A DNA stretch of 64,000 nt from Lutjanus erythropterus (Eukaryota > Chordata > Actinopteri > Lutjaniformes > Lutjanidae), in contig CM034610.1 in assembly GCA_020091685.1 (NCBI GenBank), positions 27,254,094 to 27,318,093 of the forward strand, read 5' to 3'. Of the stretch, positions 25,201 to 40,200 are shown piece after piece. Position 1 is the first letter of the stretch. Every line of letters begins with the position of its first letter. A program made the position numbers and the translations under genes. The notes under the pieces were generated by a model. The model saw nothing but the letters and a program-made list of their open reading frames with translations, did not search any database and was not told the origin of the DNA.

Positions 25201-28200
25201 AACGAACTTAAAATTTTCCTTCAGCCCACTTTTGCCCTCAAACTAAATGCTCAGTAGGGTCTGGATTTTTGTCGTCAGCCCATCTTGTCTTGTGCTTTCA
25301 TCTCTATCTTTCATGTCGACGTCTCAAAGTGCAATGAACAAAAAACAAACTGGTTTACAACTGCAGATTTTTAAAAACGGTGGGAGTACTTTACCAATTA
25401 TTCAGTGCTGCAAGCTCTACCCACAAAGTTGCTGTACTCTAGGACAGTGTTGGGCCTTATTAATGCTCTTGTGTCTTAACGGGAGCAAACCCCTGCAGCC
25501 AGCATCCAAAATCCTGTATGTCAATATGAAAAACACAGACTCTATAAGACAAGTGGATGCAGCCACTATGATGTCACCCGTGACTTTACGGATGAAGCCT
25601 TGAGTTTGGCATTATGGCCATCGCCATCTTGGTTTCTTGGAGCCAGCAAAGACCATATTTGGACAAGAGGGTAGAGCTGGGGAGGTCACCGTGGTAGCAA
25701 CTTGTCAAATCGCAAGGTAGTCACACACTAATCCATCTGCTTTATCGTCTGTTTTACTCTAAATAAGACCATAATTTACAAAACTAACTGATGTATTGAA
25801 GAAAACTTGAAACTACCAATCATGACCATAAACTTGTTAGGAAACTGTTTACTGAGGTAATAAATCAAGAGAGAAGTAGGGTCATTTTCTCATAGGCTTC
25901 CATACAAACAGACCTTTTTTCCCCAACAGTGGAGTCGCCCCCTGATGGCCTTTCAAAAGAGCTTCACTTTTCAGACTCGGAAGCTACATCCACCTCTCTT
26001 TTACAGTCTGTGGAACTACAGAAAGCGAACAGCACATCCCTGCACATTTTCATCATATGTGTCTTAACGTGTTTACCGTGCGTCCTGCCTCGTTGTTGTG
26101 TCGGTTCATCGCTGAGCGAGCGTCTGGACGATTCTCTCTGGCGTCCGCGAACTCCCTGGATACCAGCACCCCAAACTCTGCGTCCTCGCTGCAGCCGCCC
26201 CACTTCCAGCCCTCCCCGGGAGGTCCCTTGTGGTGGGAATCGCAGCCGCACATGGTGGATGTGCCCTCAGCACAGGAGCGCGTCACTGCGAACGCCACAC
26301 CTGCTGAAGCTATCGCGTGGACAAACGCCGACTCTCTGGTTGCTGAGAGAGACAGATGAAGACAGACAGGAAGACAGAGAGAAAAAGAGGAGATAGAGAG
26401 CATGTCAATCTTGTGTTAAACATGTAGAAGGAAATCTTTACTACTGCCAACATCCAGACAGAGGTATTGAAAGGGATACCTCCAGGCAATAACCTTTTAA
26501 CACATTTCATCTTTGAGAGGGCGCATTTATGTACCGGTATTTGCCACTGTGAAAAACAAGAAGCCAGTGGGAAAAAAAAAATCTAACCCTCTCTTATTGT
26601 ATTCAACAACAATATAAACGCAACACTTTATGCTCCCAGTTTTCATGAGTTGAAGTAAAAGATCTGAGACTTCTTCTGTATACACAAAAGCTTTATTTCT
26701 CTCAAATTTGGTTCACAAATTTGTTAAAATTCATGTTAATGAGCACTTCTCCTTTGCCAAGAAAATCCATCCACCTGACAGGTGTGGCATATAGAGATGT
26801 TGATCAAACAGAATGATTATTGCACAGGTGTGCCTTGGACTGGTCACATTAAAAGGTCACTCTAAAATGTGCGGTTTTATCTCAAGAAAACGTTTTTCTA
26901 GGCACTGAACTATGGCTATTTCACATAAGGCTACACATACCAATTTCTTGCCATGACTCCATTCTCCCTCTGACTGTACTTATCTATGGTATAGATCATA
27001 GTAGCTAGTATTTACTGCCATCATTGGTTGGATTCATTAGATTTAGGCATGAGGAGTGATTGTTTAGGGTTAGCATAAGAATATCAGGTTAAGCCAATCA
27101 AAGGAAGAGCAGGGCAAGTCATGACTTTGCCCTCTTGAGAAATAAAAATTCTTATCTGTAGCTCTGTGTCGAATAGCTATAGTTTAGTGCCTTAAAAATG
27201 TCTCCTTTTCAAGATAAAACTGCACATTTTAGAGTGGCCTTTTATTGTGACCAGTCCAAGTCTCTCTCCCCTGGCAGTGTGCCCATGTGACCGTACTTAG
27301 GCAAAAATATCAGTCATGATCAATGTCAAGAGACAAGTCATTTCATGTTCCTGTTTGAATTGTGTCACAAATTATACGTATGATGTTTATCAATTGAAAA
27401 GATGATTTTCCAAAACAAGAAAGTTTCAATTTGTGGTAGGTTTGTCATAGTTATGTTTTGTGTGAGCTACACCTCTCATCTCGTACAATATATGTCACCG
27501 TCAGAGTTTTAAAACAAACTGCAACTTTTTTTGTCTTGTAAAATTATAATTTAAATTGACAAATGTGTTGTTCATGACACAATTCAAAAGGGATTAAAAA
27601 ATTATTTGTCTCTCGCCATAGACTGCAGTTCATAATTTTCCAAAGTTAGGTCCCACGGTGGTCCACCGGAAGACATGGCACCTTCTCTCTATAATCCTGC
27701 TGTTTAATCAGCATCTCTATATGCAACACCTGTCATGGGGATGGAGTTCTTATTAACACAGATTTTAATAAATTTGTTAACATAACTTGTGAGAAATAAA
27801 CCTTTTATAACAGAGACAGTATTTTTAATTTCATGAAAAATGAGAGCAAAAACAAAAGCGTGTTCATATTTTTGTTGAGTATACAATACATAAACATGGT
27901 GTTAACAGTGGATACCATATGATGATCATCAGCAATGAGGACAGACATACTACAGGACACATGAAGGAACCTAAAAGCAGAGTCCCTGCAGTGACATCAG
28001 CCCATTGTGGCTGTGTCAGGAGAGCCTAACGCTCAGCGGGATCTCTCTGACCTCCTGTCATCCCTGAGGTGTGCTGCTTTGCATCTGGATAGTGTTTCAG
28101 GAATGTTGTCACCACCCTCCACTCCCACCCGTCCCTGATCAGAGCCCAAGGCCTTCTGGTGAAACCTAGCAGTGTGTCGGCCTGTTTCTTTTTTACACTG

Positions 28201-31200
28201 AGGGATGGAGTTACGCCTCCTTTGAAGGCAACAGCTTATTATGTAACCAGACACCATTGTTTCACAATCACAGCACACTTACCGTGGCTCACCCATTGCA
28301 CTCCACTAGCTCTACAACAGACATAGAAAAACACACACAGAGGTACAGGGGGCGTCCTTCAGCAGTGGCTTGACTTTTCAAGTGCACTGAGTGGAGTTTA
28401 TGATACGCCCAATTGCGTGATTTGAGTTTGAAATTTGTATGAACACGACCAGAGAATAAAACCTGTATTTTGCAGACCACAGTGGCTACTAAAGCCAAAA
28501 TTCCTCAGCAATTCAACTGCCAGTGAGGCTTTTCAGGACCAAACAGACTTCTTCACAAGCCACAGACAGAGACCAATGTTTAGCTGCAGGCTTGTCATAT
28601 GTTTCCTCCCTGAATGTGTCTGCAAGTAAAGTTACAAGATAAAAATACTTTGTTTAATCTTCGGTGTTAATTTGATGCCACAAGGACCAAGAAAGCTAAC
28701 ACTGAATATGTTTTGGACTTTAACATCAGTGACTCATGACTTCACTTGGACTTGAGCGTTTTTACCGAAAATACTTCATACCTTACCCTAATCCCAAACA
28801 TCATTTCCCTTCATTTCCTGAGTCACCTAACATTAACGCTATACATTCCCAGCAAGTCAACCACTTTGTTTGAACCAATCCAACAGCATCCACTCAGGCT
28901 GCAGGAGAAAACCACGAAAAACTAACGCTACATTGCTGAACTCAAGTTTGAAAAAATTAGACTGAATATAACTTCAGTACATTTGCAGTTTGCAAAAACT
29001 GCAGGTCAGAAATTGCCAACTTTGTTTGACATTTGAAGTTGCACAAAGAATGGTTAAGTCAAGGCTAATATTAACTATAGACATATATATGTAGGTGCCG
29101 CACTGACCACTGCATTGACGACTTACGAAAATCAGTTGAGAAATATGAATGTTACAGTGTTTTATAGTCAGAAAAATTGCAGATCCCTCATTTACAGTCA
29201 GTCAGCCAGTCTTTCCTGGTCCAATATGGCTGCAACACTGACATATGATCCAAAGGTCAATCCGGTGTCTATGTATATACATCTATGATATTAACAAAGT
29301 TTGTCGTAGATGTAAGTAACTTTGTAACTCAATGAGGCTGGAAACTCACTGTTATAGTATGACAGTTAAGGACTCAAACCTCTAAGTTTAGAACTTGGGA
29401 CTTTCTTGTCTTGACTTTGGATTTGAGTACAAAGACTTGAAACTCACTTGTGACCTACAAGACAATGACTTGCTGCCTCTGCCAGATACTAAAATACCAT
29501 AAATCACAACTATGTTCAGTAATATTTTACAAATAGCAATACAAACCATTATTTTTAAATATATCTCATGAAATCTAAACAATGAAATACTTACTAGACC
29601 AGTCATTCCCAGAGACTGGGTCAAGACCCACAGGTGTGTCACATTTATTTGGGTTGCCAAATAATGGAGGAAGAAAAGACTTATATCTGCAGTACATCTG
29701 TTATAAAGCATTTAAAATGTGCACATTGTTTCACAGGCCTGTTAATTCTGCCTAAAGGCACTTATTTTGTGTCATTTATGAAGAGTGCTAAAATGTCTGA
29801 TAATGTTTTCCTGATGAGAGGGAATAAAAATAATATCATTAACTAAATGCATTTATTTCTCCTTTATAAAGTATTTATTTTCAGTACTACACGTCAAGGT
29901 ATTTTGAGATTATGCTGAAATGGCGGTAAAGATGGTTTGGATGATCGTTTATGCACAAACAAACTTCAGACTGTCTTTTGTGAATTGAGTTTGTCATTTT
30001 TAAAAACCTGGTTTTGGAAACACTGAACTAAACTCTTGTGTGTCTAGAAATTCTGTATTTTGACCGTTCAGTCCTAGTAAAAGGACCCAGTGAATCCTTG
30101 CATGATTGGATGACACACAGTCCTCAGGTTCGACATCCCTGCTCACCCTGGCAAGCCGAGCTGGGCCCTCCACAACAGGGGCCTGTGAGCCCTGGGCCCC
30201 TGGAGCTCTGGCTGTTAGCCAAGGCTAGCGCTGCTCCTGCTACCTGCTGGGCCCATCAATCCGCCTTTGTTTCCCTTGTGTCACACTGTATTATCCACAC
30301 AAAGGGCCCAGCGACTCGCGCCCCCACAGCCCCGCTCTGCCCGGAGCTGGCATTCCCTAAACTCTCTAACTCCCCCACCACCACCACCACCACCTCCTCT
30401 CCCTCTCTCTCTCCAGCCACCCCTCTGCCAACACCCTGAGCTGAAATCCCATACACCACCACCCACCACAGGACCTCAACCCCCCACTTCCTCAAGGAAC
30501 AGCACCACCATGGCCAACACGCAGCTTAAGGTGGCTGGTGGTGGGTAGCACTCCGTTCCCTAACTTTCCATTCATCACTCCCAAAGTGAGACGCTCTCCG
30601 TCCTTCGCTCCTTCCCTTCTTTCCTTCCCTCGTTTGCTTCCCTATACCAAAGTGCACACCCGGGCTAGGTTGGGAGAGATCCCCTTTCAGCCTGTTTTCA
30701 TGACAGAGTCAAAAGGGCGTGTGAATGGGGCGTCCGTGGGAGCTGGACTGTGTGAGGCGCGCACTGGTCTTCATGCACAGTAGGGGTTGAGCGGAGCCCC
30801 CCGGCCCTTTTCTATTGCCTGTAATCTCATTTGGCCTCCCCTCTCCCTTTTATTTGACTGAGGAGCTTGGACTGCTCACACTGCCCATTTCTGCCCAGAT
30901 TCCTTCCCCTCTGACATACGGGGTAATTCATTTCCAATCAGCAGCCTCACTCACAACACACAAACTTCTACCTTTATAATTAGGCCTAAAGCGAGACACC
31001 TGTGCCTGTTGTTTCCCATTGTCAGGTTCAGTGGGATTGTTTTAAGGACACAGTCGAGGCGGCAATATCTAACAATTAGTATTCTGCGTGTGAAGCGTGT
31101 GATGGATGCCTCCAGTATATCTGCTGTACTTGTCAGGTTTCGTTGATAGATTTACTGCGCTGACCTTCTTTCATGTAGGAGAGTGTAAACACGTTTGGGA

Positions 31201-34200
31201 AAACCAAAAAGAAGCCACTGACTCTGAAGACAAATGCGATATTGAGCGTAAAGATGGATGGAAGTTGAATAATGTGTCAGTGCTTGTACCTGCACTCATT
31301 TCTCACAGGAGCCAGGAAAGGTGTATATTATTGTAATTGCCCTAGTTAGTCGTTTGTCAGCAGAAGCCCAGAGAACAGGCAAAGCCTTAGGGTGGAAACT
31401 GTTTAAATGCTCTGTTTTGTAACAGCTTGCAATAGCCTCAACTATATAACCTACTTTTTACAGTCAGGTGTTGTTTGGCAGAGATCATTTAGATTATCAT
31501 TTGTGAGCCTCAGTGAACAATCTAAGACTTCTTCTGTGCACAAAAAAGGTTTCCTTCTCTCAATTCTGCTTTGCCAAGATAATGCATCCACCTGACAGGT
31601 GTGGCATATAGAGATGTTGATTAAACAGCAGGATTATTACACAGGTGTGCCTCGGACTGGTCGCAATAAAAGGTCACTCTAGTACCCTTTTGCCATACAC
31701 ATGCGCTAGCCTGGTTTGATGCAATTTAACTCATCACATCAGCCCAGCATAGTGAGGATTTGATTCTCCATTATAGCAGGGCTACCTGCTTAAAAGTGTG
31801 TCTTTTAACTGAAGACAAGCTTAGCTTAGCTTTCCTTTAAATTCTTCACAATAACAGTGTCATGTTATTTTGTTATCCAAAAGCTTTTAATATGATGTGG
31901 CAAAATCATCAGCATCAGCAATAACTTATCACGAGTCTTATAAAGCTGGAAGCAAACATGAAACAGTAAAATAAAGCAGATACCTGAGAGTACAAAGAGT
32001 GACGCAGGAAAGAAACTAAACTTCAAACCACAGAGATTCAGTTTAAGGCTACAGAAGTACTAAGACCTGGATGCCCAGACACTGTCAAAATTGCATTTCT
32101 CTCCCTCCTGCACTTACAAGTTCACTCTTGCAACACACACTTGTTGGAGGGGGAGAAAGGAGGGTCGCCACGGGTCGGCTGCAGCAGCTCGCTTGGAGGC
32201 CGGTTGGGCCGGCTTTGGCTTAACTCCAGAGCAGGTCAATCTCAGACGCAACTCAGCACAGCGTGGCGTGATAAAAGTGGTAATAGAAATGCAAATAAGT
32301 GTAGCAAGGTGTGACTCTGCGCAGCCACAGCTGACAATGGAAAAGCTCCACAGAAGTTGCAGTTTGATCCTGAAAAAAGACATTTATTAGGCACTGAACT
32401 GCTACAGATGCCAAATTTTTTTTCCCAGGAGGGGCAAAATCATTACCGCCCTACTGTCTTTCTCATTGGCTTACCCTGATATTCTTACCCTAATCCTCAT
32501 GCCTAAACCTAACCAACACAACCAACAAAGGCAACAAGTACTAGCCAACCAGGGGCAAAGTAGGGCAGGTCATGACATTCTCCTCCTAGGAAAGAAAATT
32601 GGTATCTGTAGCCTTGTGTGACATAGCCATAGTTCAGTGCCTAATAATGTCTTTTTGAAGATAAAACAACACATTTCAGCGTGGACTTTTATTGTACCCA
32701 GTCCAAGGAACACCTGGGCCATAATCCTGCTGTTTAATCAGCATCTTTATGTGCCACACCTGTCAGGTGGATGGAATAACTTGGCAAAGGTGGAGAAGAA
32801 GAAGTGCTCAGTAATGCAGATTTTAACAAATTTATGCACAAAATTTGAGAGAATGAAACCTTTTGTGTGCACAGAAGAAGTCTTCGATCTTTCACTCATG
32901 AAAAATAGGAGCAACAACATTTATTATTATTATTATTATTTTTTCATCACAAATTACAGCAGTGAAGATTCATGACATGATTCTTAAGAAGCAAATATTT
33001 TACCTTTATCTAGGACAGGGCCAAAGATGGCCAGGTTGTCCTTGATGGTGGTACAGTTCCATCGCCGACCTCTAAACTGGTGCTGGCATTCCTGGATCCC
33101 CAGCTTGACGCCTTCGGCAACGCTGGGCATGATCTCTATGTAGTTGCGACAGAAACGCAGCTGCTTTGGCACCAGGCCGGGGATAGAGCCACACAGGATG
33201 GGTTGGGAGCCCAGAGACGAGTACTGCTGCCCGAGGGCCAGGGACCTGAGACACACACACGGAGGGAAAGCATCATTAAGAAAGATGTGGTTGAGCAATA
33301 CTGGATTGACCGGGGACAATGTCCACAGTGAAACATCCCAATGAACAGTGAAAGGTACTATAAAGTTTTATATACAGCTAAACATTAAATCTTATCAGTT
33401 AAATGTGTGATGGAAAAAGGGGTTAATAACAATTAGGATTTTTTTTTTAAGATAGAGCTGCAATTAATTAATTGACTAGTCGATCAAATGAAAATTAGCT
33501 AACCCTAAGTTCTATCCCTAATCAATGCATTCATTTTCAAGGTTTTGCTGCATGGTAGTTCAACATTTTATTTATTACTATTTATACATTTATGTTCCTA
33601 TGAGAGGATGGGAGAGTTTGCTCTGCAGGTATGTTTTAATCCTCAGTTTTGCGATACAAATAAAGATTCATCCCCTGGCTTACAAAGACAGGCACAAATG
33701 AGGTAGATTTTAAAATATGTATGTTGCACCTAAATTAAAAAAATGCTTTCACTAGGTGATAAATAGAACAATTAAATAAGCTGTTATTCCTTTCGTAAAT
33801 TAGGTGACATTTGGCTCTTGACAGGTGTTAATGTTGGTCACTGTGGCTTTTAAATCATAATTTTGCAATGGGTGAGGGCTCAGTGGTCGATTTCTGTCAG
33901 TGATAGGCAATGGACCGGCCCAACCCTGCTGGACATAAACACATCTCTGCACCTTTGTTATGCACTCTAGGAGATTAGGGATAAAAACAACTGCAAATGA
34001 TCAAAATGGGTTTATTACCACAAGAACACCTAACAGGCCATCAATGCTATAACAGGCTAAAAAATAAAAGTAGGCTCAATAGGTTACATTAAATATAATT
34101 TTTATGTGTTTATCTTAAACCTCAATACTTGTTTGGTTCTGGCTGAAGAGACTGTAGCACAAAACACTGTGGGGAAAAAAGTACTAACACTGGATTGGCC

Positions 34201-37200
34201 AAATAGTTCTTGATTTATGTGTAGAAAACACCAGAGGTGGGAGGTACAAATCCTAAGTAGAGTTTTCAGGTATCTGTATTTTGAGTATTAATTATTCTGA
34301 CAACTTTTTAGTTTTATTCCCTAAATTCTGACACAAATGTCTGTACTTTCTACTCCTTACATTTACAAAACAAGCCCATTACATTTGAGTGGAATTAATA
34401 TTTTGCATTATTGCACACCACCTTCCCAACATCAGCACTGATTTCAACCTGAATGTATGCGACAAAAAACATTGAAAAGATGATTTCTTGTTGTATCCAT
34501 CATTGCATATCACGCACAAGACAAGAGAGGGAGACGCTCGGTTCAGGGAGAGGTTCAGTTAGCTTTGCACAGAAACAGCTGCTAGAAATGTCTTGCAGAC
34601 AGGCTACTTTTTACTTTTATTCTTTGAGAACATATCAGAGTCTGCACTTCACTTTTACTTGACTTAAGAAGTTGAATCTGTGCTTCTACTTTTACCAATC
34701 TTCTTTTTAACACAAGTATCTGTACTTCTACCTGAGTAAAACATGTATTTCTTTTTTTTATCAAAAAAGTATTGGTATCACTGGTATAGAAACCTTTCAA
34801 ACTACACCCAGCCCTATTGCTTTTACAGTTTTATAGGAAGTAGAAAGTGAGACTGCTCGCCTGACAGCACAAGTCTGTGCCCTCTGTGAACTCAACCCCA
34901 CAATAGCGATTATGGTGACCTGCCAGGGAGGCCTCCTGCTCTGCAAGGGGGAACCGGTTCTGTAATTATTAATCTCAGGTTTAACTGTAAGCGTAGGTCT
35001 ATGACAGCACTGTGATTCATACCTGAGTGTTTTTTATTGAATTATCTTCTTAATATAGTTTATACAACAAGTTTATTTTGTCTTTTATTTTCAGCAGGGG
35101 GGGAGCTAATAACACCCACTTCAGGGCAAGGATACAAGCCATTAGTACTGACTTTTCAAAGTGTTCCCACTTGTTAGCATACACAGAACTGCTGATCTAA
35201 CAGATAACACACGAGAACCTGTCTGCTCCGTTTGGGAAAAGCCCCCTCACACTGTTTCAAATATATGAAAACACCTGCCTCTGTAGTCCCATCATTAATT
35301 TGTGGTTTTCCTCTGTAGTTGACTTTTTAAGAATGACAGCATATACAGCAGAGCCTGCTGGTGATGGATGAAAAACAACATATCTGAAGCAATGTGCCCC
35401 TGCAGAAGGCCCGTACAGATGTGCCTAAGCAGGGATTAATCACCACCATGAGACAGCCAAGATCTGCTTGTGATGCCAGAAACCATTATAGTTTCATTCA
35501 GGTAATTAATTTTAATTGCTTTCTATTTCTCTTGAAATAAAAGGTAGAGGGAGAGAGAAAACATGTTTTCCATTCCCATGTTTTAACATGCTTTTTGTGG
35601 TGACAAGCTCAAACAAAACTGTTTGGTTTCAGCCAGAAGGTCCTGCATTTAGCCTACTGTCTGATGGCAGACTCAAGTTTCTTGTTTATTTATTTCTGGG
35701 CATAAGTTTAATAACTGAAGAAACAAATATGTTTATGTACAGGTCTGCATTGTCACAGATAGACTTCACCCCAAAATCAAAATACATATATTCCTCCTTA
35801 CCTGTAGAGCCATTTATCCATAGATAATTTTGGTGTGAGTTGCTGAGTTTTGAAAATGTCAACCACAGAGATGTCTGACTTCTCTCCAATATAATGGAAC
35901 AAGATGGCACTGGGCTTGTGGTCCTCAAACCAACAAAAAAATACATTTGAGAAACTCAGCAGCAATGTCTCTTTCTAGAAATCACAACTCAGTTTCTCCA
36001 GACAATCCACAGACATCGTTTCCGCACACTGTATCAACGAGTGGGGGATGTTAGCATTAATGGCGTCCTCCTCGGCTGAGCTGTGACGTTAGCATCACTA
36101 AGTTTGGTTGTGCGGTGATATGGTTGACAGATGTAGTTCAGTTGAAAGAAAATAGTTCCTATATGAAACTGTTGTGGATTATTCTGAGAAATCGGGTGAT
36201 GATTTCTGGAAAGAGACAGTGTTGTTGAGTGTTTATGATGCTTTGAGCACCACAAACCAAGTACCATTTAGTTGCATTATACTGGAGAGAAGGCAGACAC
36301 CTCCATGACTGATCTCTCCAAAAGTCTGCTGCTCACGCCAAGAGAAGAGAGACAGATAAATAGCACAACAAGTAATAGGACAAATATGTACTTTTGACTT
36401 TGATGTGAACTGTCCCTTTAAGACATGAAGGTTTTCCAATAGATGGGTGTGATTTGGGTGTTTACAGGGTTTGGGATGTGAAGATGTGCTGCCAACTCAC
36501 AGTTCTGAGAGAAGAGCTTTATCAGTGCCGAGCAGGCTCTCCAGCACTTGGCTGAGTCTGGGCGGACAACGTGGCGCTGGAGGCCATGAGAGGATCATGG
36601 GGGAACAATTGACGCTGATCAGATCAGAGCGCCACTCAGGATGACCTCAGGACCCCCGCAGGGCGCAACCCAATCATAGCAGCCACTGACTCTGACAGAT
36701 GAGTGCAGTGCAGTGCCCCACCCCAACACAAAAGTCAAGCCATTGAAGTCACAGGGAAAAAATCCCCCCTTAGATAGGTTCACAGCTCATGTGCGCTTTT
36801 TGCTTTCTACGTATGGCTAAACCCTGCCCCCACCTCCCAGCGCCCCTCTCTCCTCCCTCCCATATGCTGTTTTTGATCTCAGGTGAGCATTGTTACATGG
36901 GGCTCGCAGGTATCCACGACTGCCAGCGGAGCTTACACACTGAGACCTGAGAGGCTGGCTTGTTTTGCTTTTACAGCTGGTCGAATGGAATATGTGATGA
37001 TCTCATAATCAGCCACTTGTGTCGCTGGCGTGAGCCTCCTCACTGACACTGATACACAACAAACAATGCTTATGTTTCAGTATGAAGCCCTGTCTGATCC
37101 TCAAGGATAGTACAGTTACATAAACTATTCAAAACTTTCAAACACTTCCATGCACGAGGGAAAATAAGTCTCTTCTCTTTCATATCCAACTTTAAATGCT

Positions 37201-40200
37201 GTTTTGCTCAATTTGATGTTCCGATGCAGAGTTAGTAATTTGATAGCGCTCATCAATCTCCATTCATGTTCTTGTCTCGAGTGTACCCAAGCGAAAGCAG
37301 CCACATGAGCTCATCTGCCAGTCCCAATCCAACCAACATCACTGCGTTCAAGTGTTGCTGACTTCACTCTGTCTGGTGACTGAGTGACTAAGGACCTTAA
37401 TTACACTGTCTGCTAAGCTTGGTTACTGCCCATTAATCTCACAGTCATGGGATGGACTAGAGAGGATGATGCCCTGCACACAACTTGGATTTGAACTCAC
37501 ACGATCCCCAACAACATCAGTCAATCAACTCAAAGGAAAATCCGTCCTGCCCAGTGAAACATCTCTGTATTTAGACCCCTGTGCCAACCTCTGCTACATT
37601 TGGGGTTCTGTTCAGGACATCTAAACAGCCTAGCCACCACTATGACACACTCGGAATTCGGGATTTCTGATGGAATCAATTAGCTAACCGCATGGGACTT
37701 TGTGGTGGACGTAGCATGTTTGGACTACAGGCTGAGGATCTGCCAGCCTATTCGTCTTTGTTTGCAAAGGATGTGCCTCACTTGATCCGTATGGACAGAT
37801 GAGATGAAAGGGATATCTTTTTGGCTAGGTGCTAATGAGAGTCTTAACCCTGAGGGGTTATGAGGCGTATCGTGCAAACAGACACACACGCAGACTCATG
37901 CATGCAGACCACATGTGTGCCATGCTGATCCTGCCTGCTCTGCCTCACTTCTCGGAAGCCACGAGCGACGTGTCTCAACCGAGTGAGGGAGCAGCAGACG
38001 CAGAGACCTCCACAGAGGCAGAATGCCGGGGGAATCTGCTGCAGGGGACGAGACAAGCAGCAGAGCAGCAGCGAGCGGCAGGGCTTGGCAGGTGCATGCC
38101 CAGGCAGGTCCGTATGGGGCCTCTACTGGCCTGGGGGGTTTACGGCTTGGTTGGGGGTTTTCTCAGTATCCAAATGGGGCTGATGTGAAAGTATGACGGG
38201 CTGCTGGAAACCACAGATATGAGACAGAGGAAACAAAGGGATTCCACCACACACCTCGCTCAAGAGTGGAAATTCACGCAATCAAGACTATAACACTGTC
38301 AACAAAAACTTTTGACTCACCACTCCCAATGTAATAAAATCACTACTACAACCTCTACTGCTTGGCTAAAAGAGTCAGCTGGCAGGGGTTACTCTGTTGC
38401 CCCATTCCCAAACTGGGTTACCTGCATCTCCAGGGTTATGAGGAGAGATGTAGCGGTACACAAAAAATGTGATACTTTTTTATTCTGTTATGACAGTAAA
38501 CTGAATATCTTTGGGTTGTGGGCAAAACAAGACAATTGAGGATGTTATCTTGGGCTTTTTGGGAAACACTGATCAACATTTTTCAGCATTTTGTGACATT
38601 TTATAGACCAAACAACTAATCGATTGATCAAGAAAATAATCAACATATTAATTGACAATGAAAATAATCATTAGCTGCAGCCCTACTGTATAGGTATGTG
38701 TGGATGGGGACTGCAAACATGAAAAAATAATCATATACAGGTGGGTGGAGAGCCTACGTAGCTGGACGTTTAACAGTTAACAAGGTTTTGGAAACACTGT
38801 TCTATGGCATATTTCAGTTTGTATTTAGTCTGCTTGAGTCAAGAGGTGACTAGTCAAGGACTAAGAAATATTTTGCAGCTGCTATTATGGGAGGTCTGCG
38901 TTACAGGGGTCAGTGTGTAGCACAGATGAGCTTTCTTTGTGTGACAGCCTCATATGTCCAGAGGCACAAAAAGTACCAGGTGACCCTGTGAACCTGTTAA
39001 GCAGAACATGACATCTGACCTCACTGCCTTTAGCCTGATATCCTACAGAGACAGTTTGAAGTTCATGACCACAGCTCATACGTATGTTTCTAGGATCAGG
39101 AGCCTGCTCATGCTCAGCAGGGCTGCAACTAACAATTATTTTCATTACTGGTTAATCTGTTGATCATTTTTTCAATTAATCAATTAGTTTCCAGAAAATG
39201 TTAAGAAATCGGTGAACAACCACAGTGTTTCGCAAAGCCCAAGGTGGCATTATCAAATCGACAATCCAAAGACATTCAGTTAACTGTAGTAGAGGACTAA
39301 AAAAAACTAGGAAATATTCACAATTGAGAGGCTGCAATCAAAAGAATTTCTTATAAAATGACTCAAAATAATTATCAAAATAGAGGCACATTTATTGAAT
39401 AGTTAACAACTAACCAATAAATCAACTAATCATTGCAGTTCTAGTACTCATTTTCTGCAGTGATGCGTACATGTAATCAAATGCAACTTCGATATAATTC
39501 ATCAGAGTTGCTGCTTATTACAGGAGGAGAGTACAATAAGTCAGTTTATTGGGACAAACCCAATGTGGGCTCTTTACACTATTTTGGGCCCTGGCCCTAA
39601 TCTTTCTGTTACGTACTTCGGATACTGAAAAAGTATCTTAAATTGTGCAAGCATGACATGGAAAAGAGACTGATCGATCTCCCCACATGAGCATGCATAA
39701 ATACACCTACACCACAAAAAGCAAGTTACATCACCTGTGAAAAGAGCTTTCTTATTACTTTAAATAGACAGTTAATTTAATGCAGTTTATTTTCATAACC
39801 TTAGGAATTTAGATGTAGATTAGCATCAGAGTGTGCCTTTCATATTGTTTTTATATTTACGACTTTTGCAATGATTATTACAATAAAGTCAATCGAATGA
39901 ACATGTGCTCTCCTCCTTGCTCAGGCTTTCTGCAGGTTTCAACAAGTGACATGTCAGGCTTTTAAAGACTTTTATAAATGCAGAGTAAGATCTAGTTCAC
40001 AGCAATTCTAGCAAAAAAGAAGTACAAAGGTTGCAGGAATTAACGTTGTGAGTGTATGTTGGTTTTGTTTTGTAGTGTGTACGAAACATGGAAAAGTGAG
40101 ACTGAACTTGATGCAACTTTATACAAGGAATGTTAACTAAGTAATCAAGTCAGTTTTAAGATCTGTCAAAATCACATTCAAGATATTTAAGAAACTTCAA

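Larger units (their letters stand above)
22288..26076 (-). other. wnt3 intron 3
   Basis: 3.8 kb. It contains a Tc1-type transposase fragment at 24820-25139, a repeat at 25530-26010 that reaches to within 70 bases of exon 3, an (AAAT)n run near 22837-22854, and a lower-repeat GC-rich stretch at about 23930-24420. No additional exon was found. Confidence 0.6.
26343..33003 (-). other. wnt3 intron 2
   Basis: 6.7 kb. A Tc1-type inverted-repeat element lies near each end (26601-27883 and 31519-32925). Between them are a moderately GC-rich stretch at 28000-28300 and a long low-repeat candidate regulatory stretch at about 30120-31110. The rest is AT-rich sequence in which I see nothing specific. Confidence 0.6.

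Noticed and set aside
30038-30548. Proline/serine-rich open frames at 30038-30548
   Set aside because: They come from a C-rich, CCACCACC-containing stretch of intron 2. No splice signals or known domains support coding.
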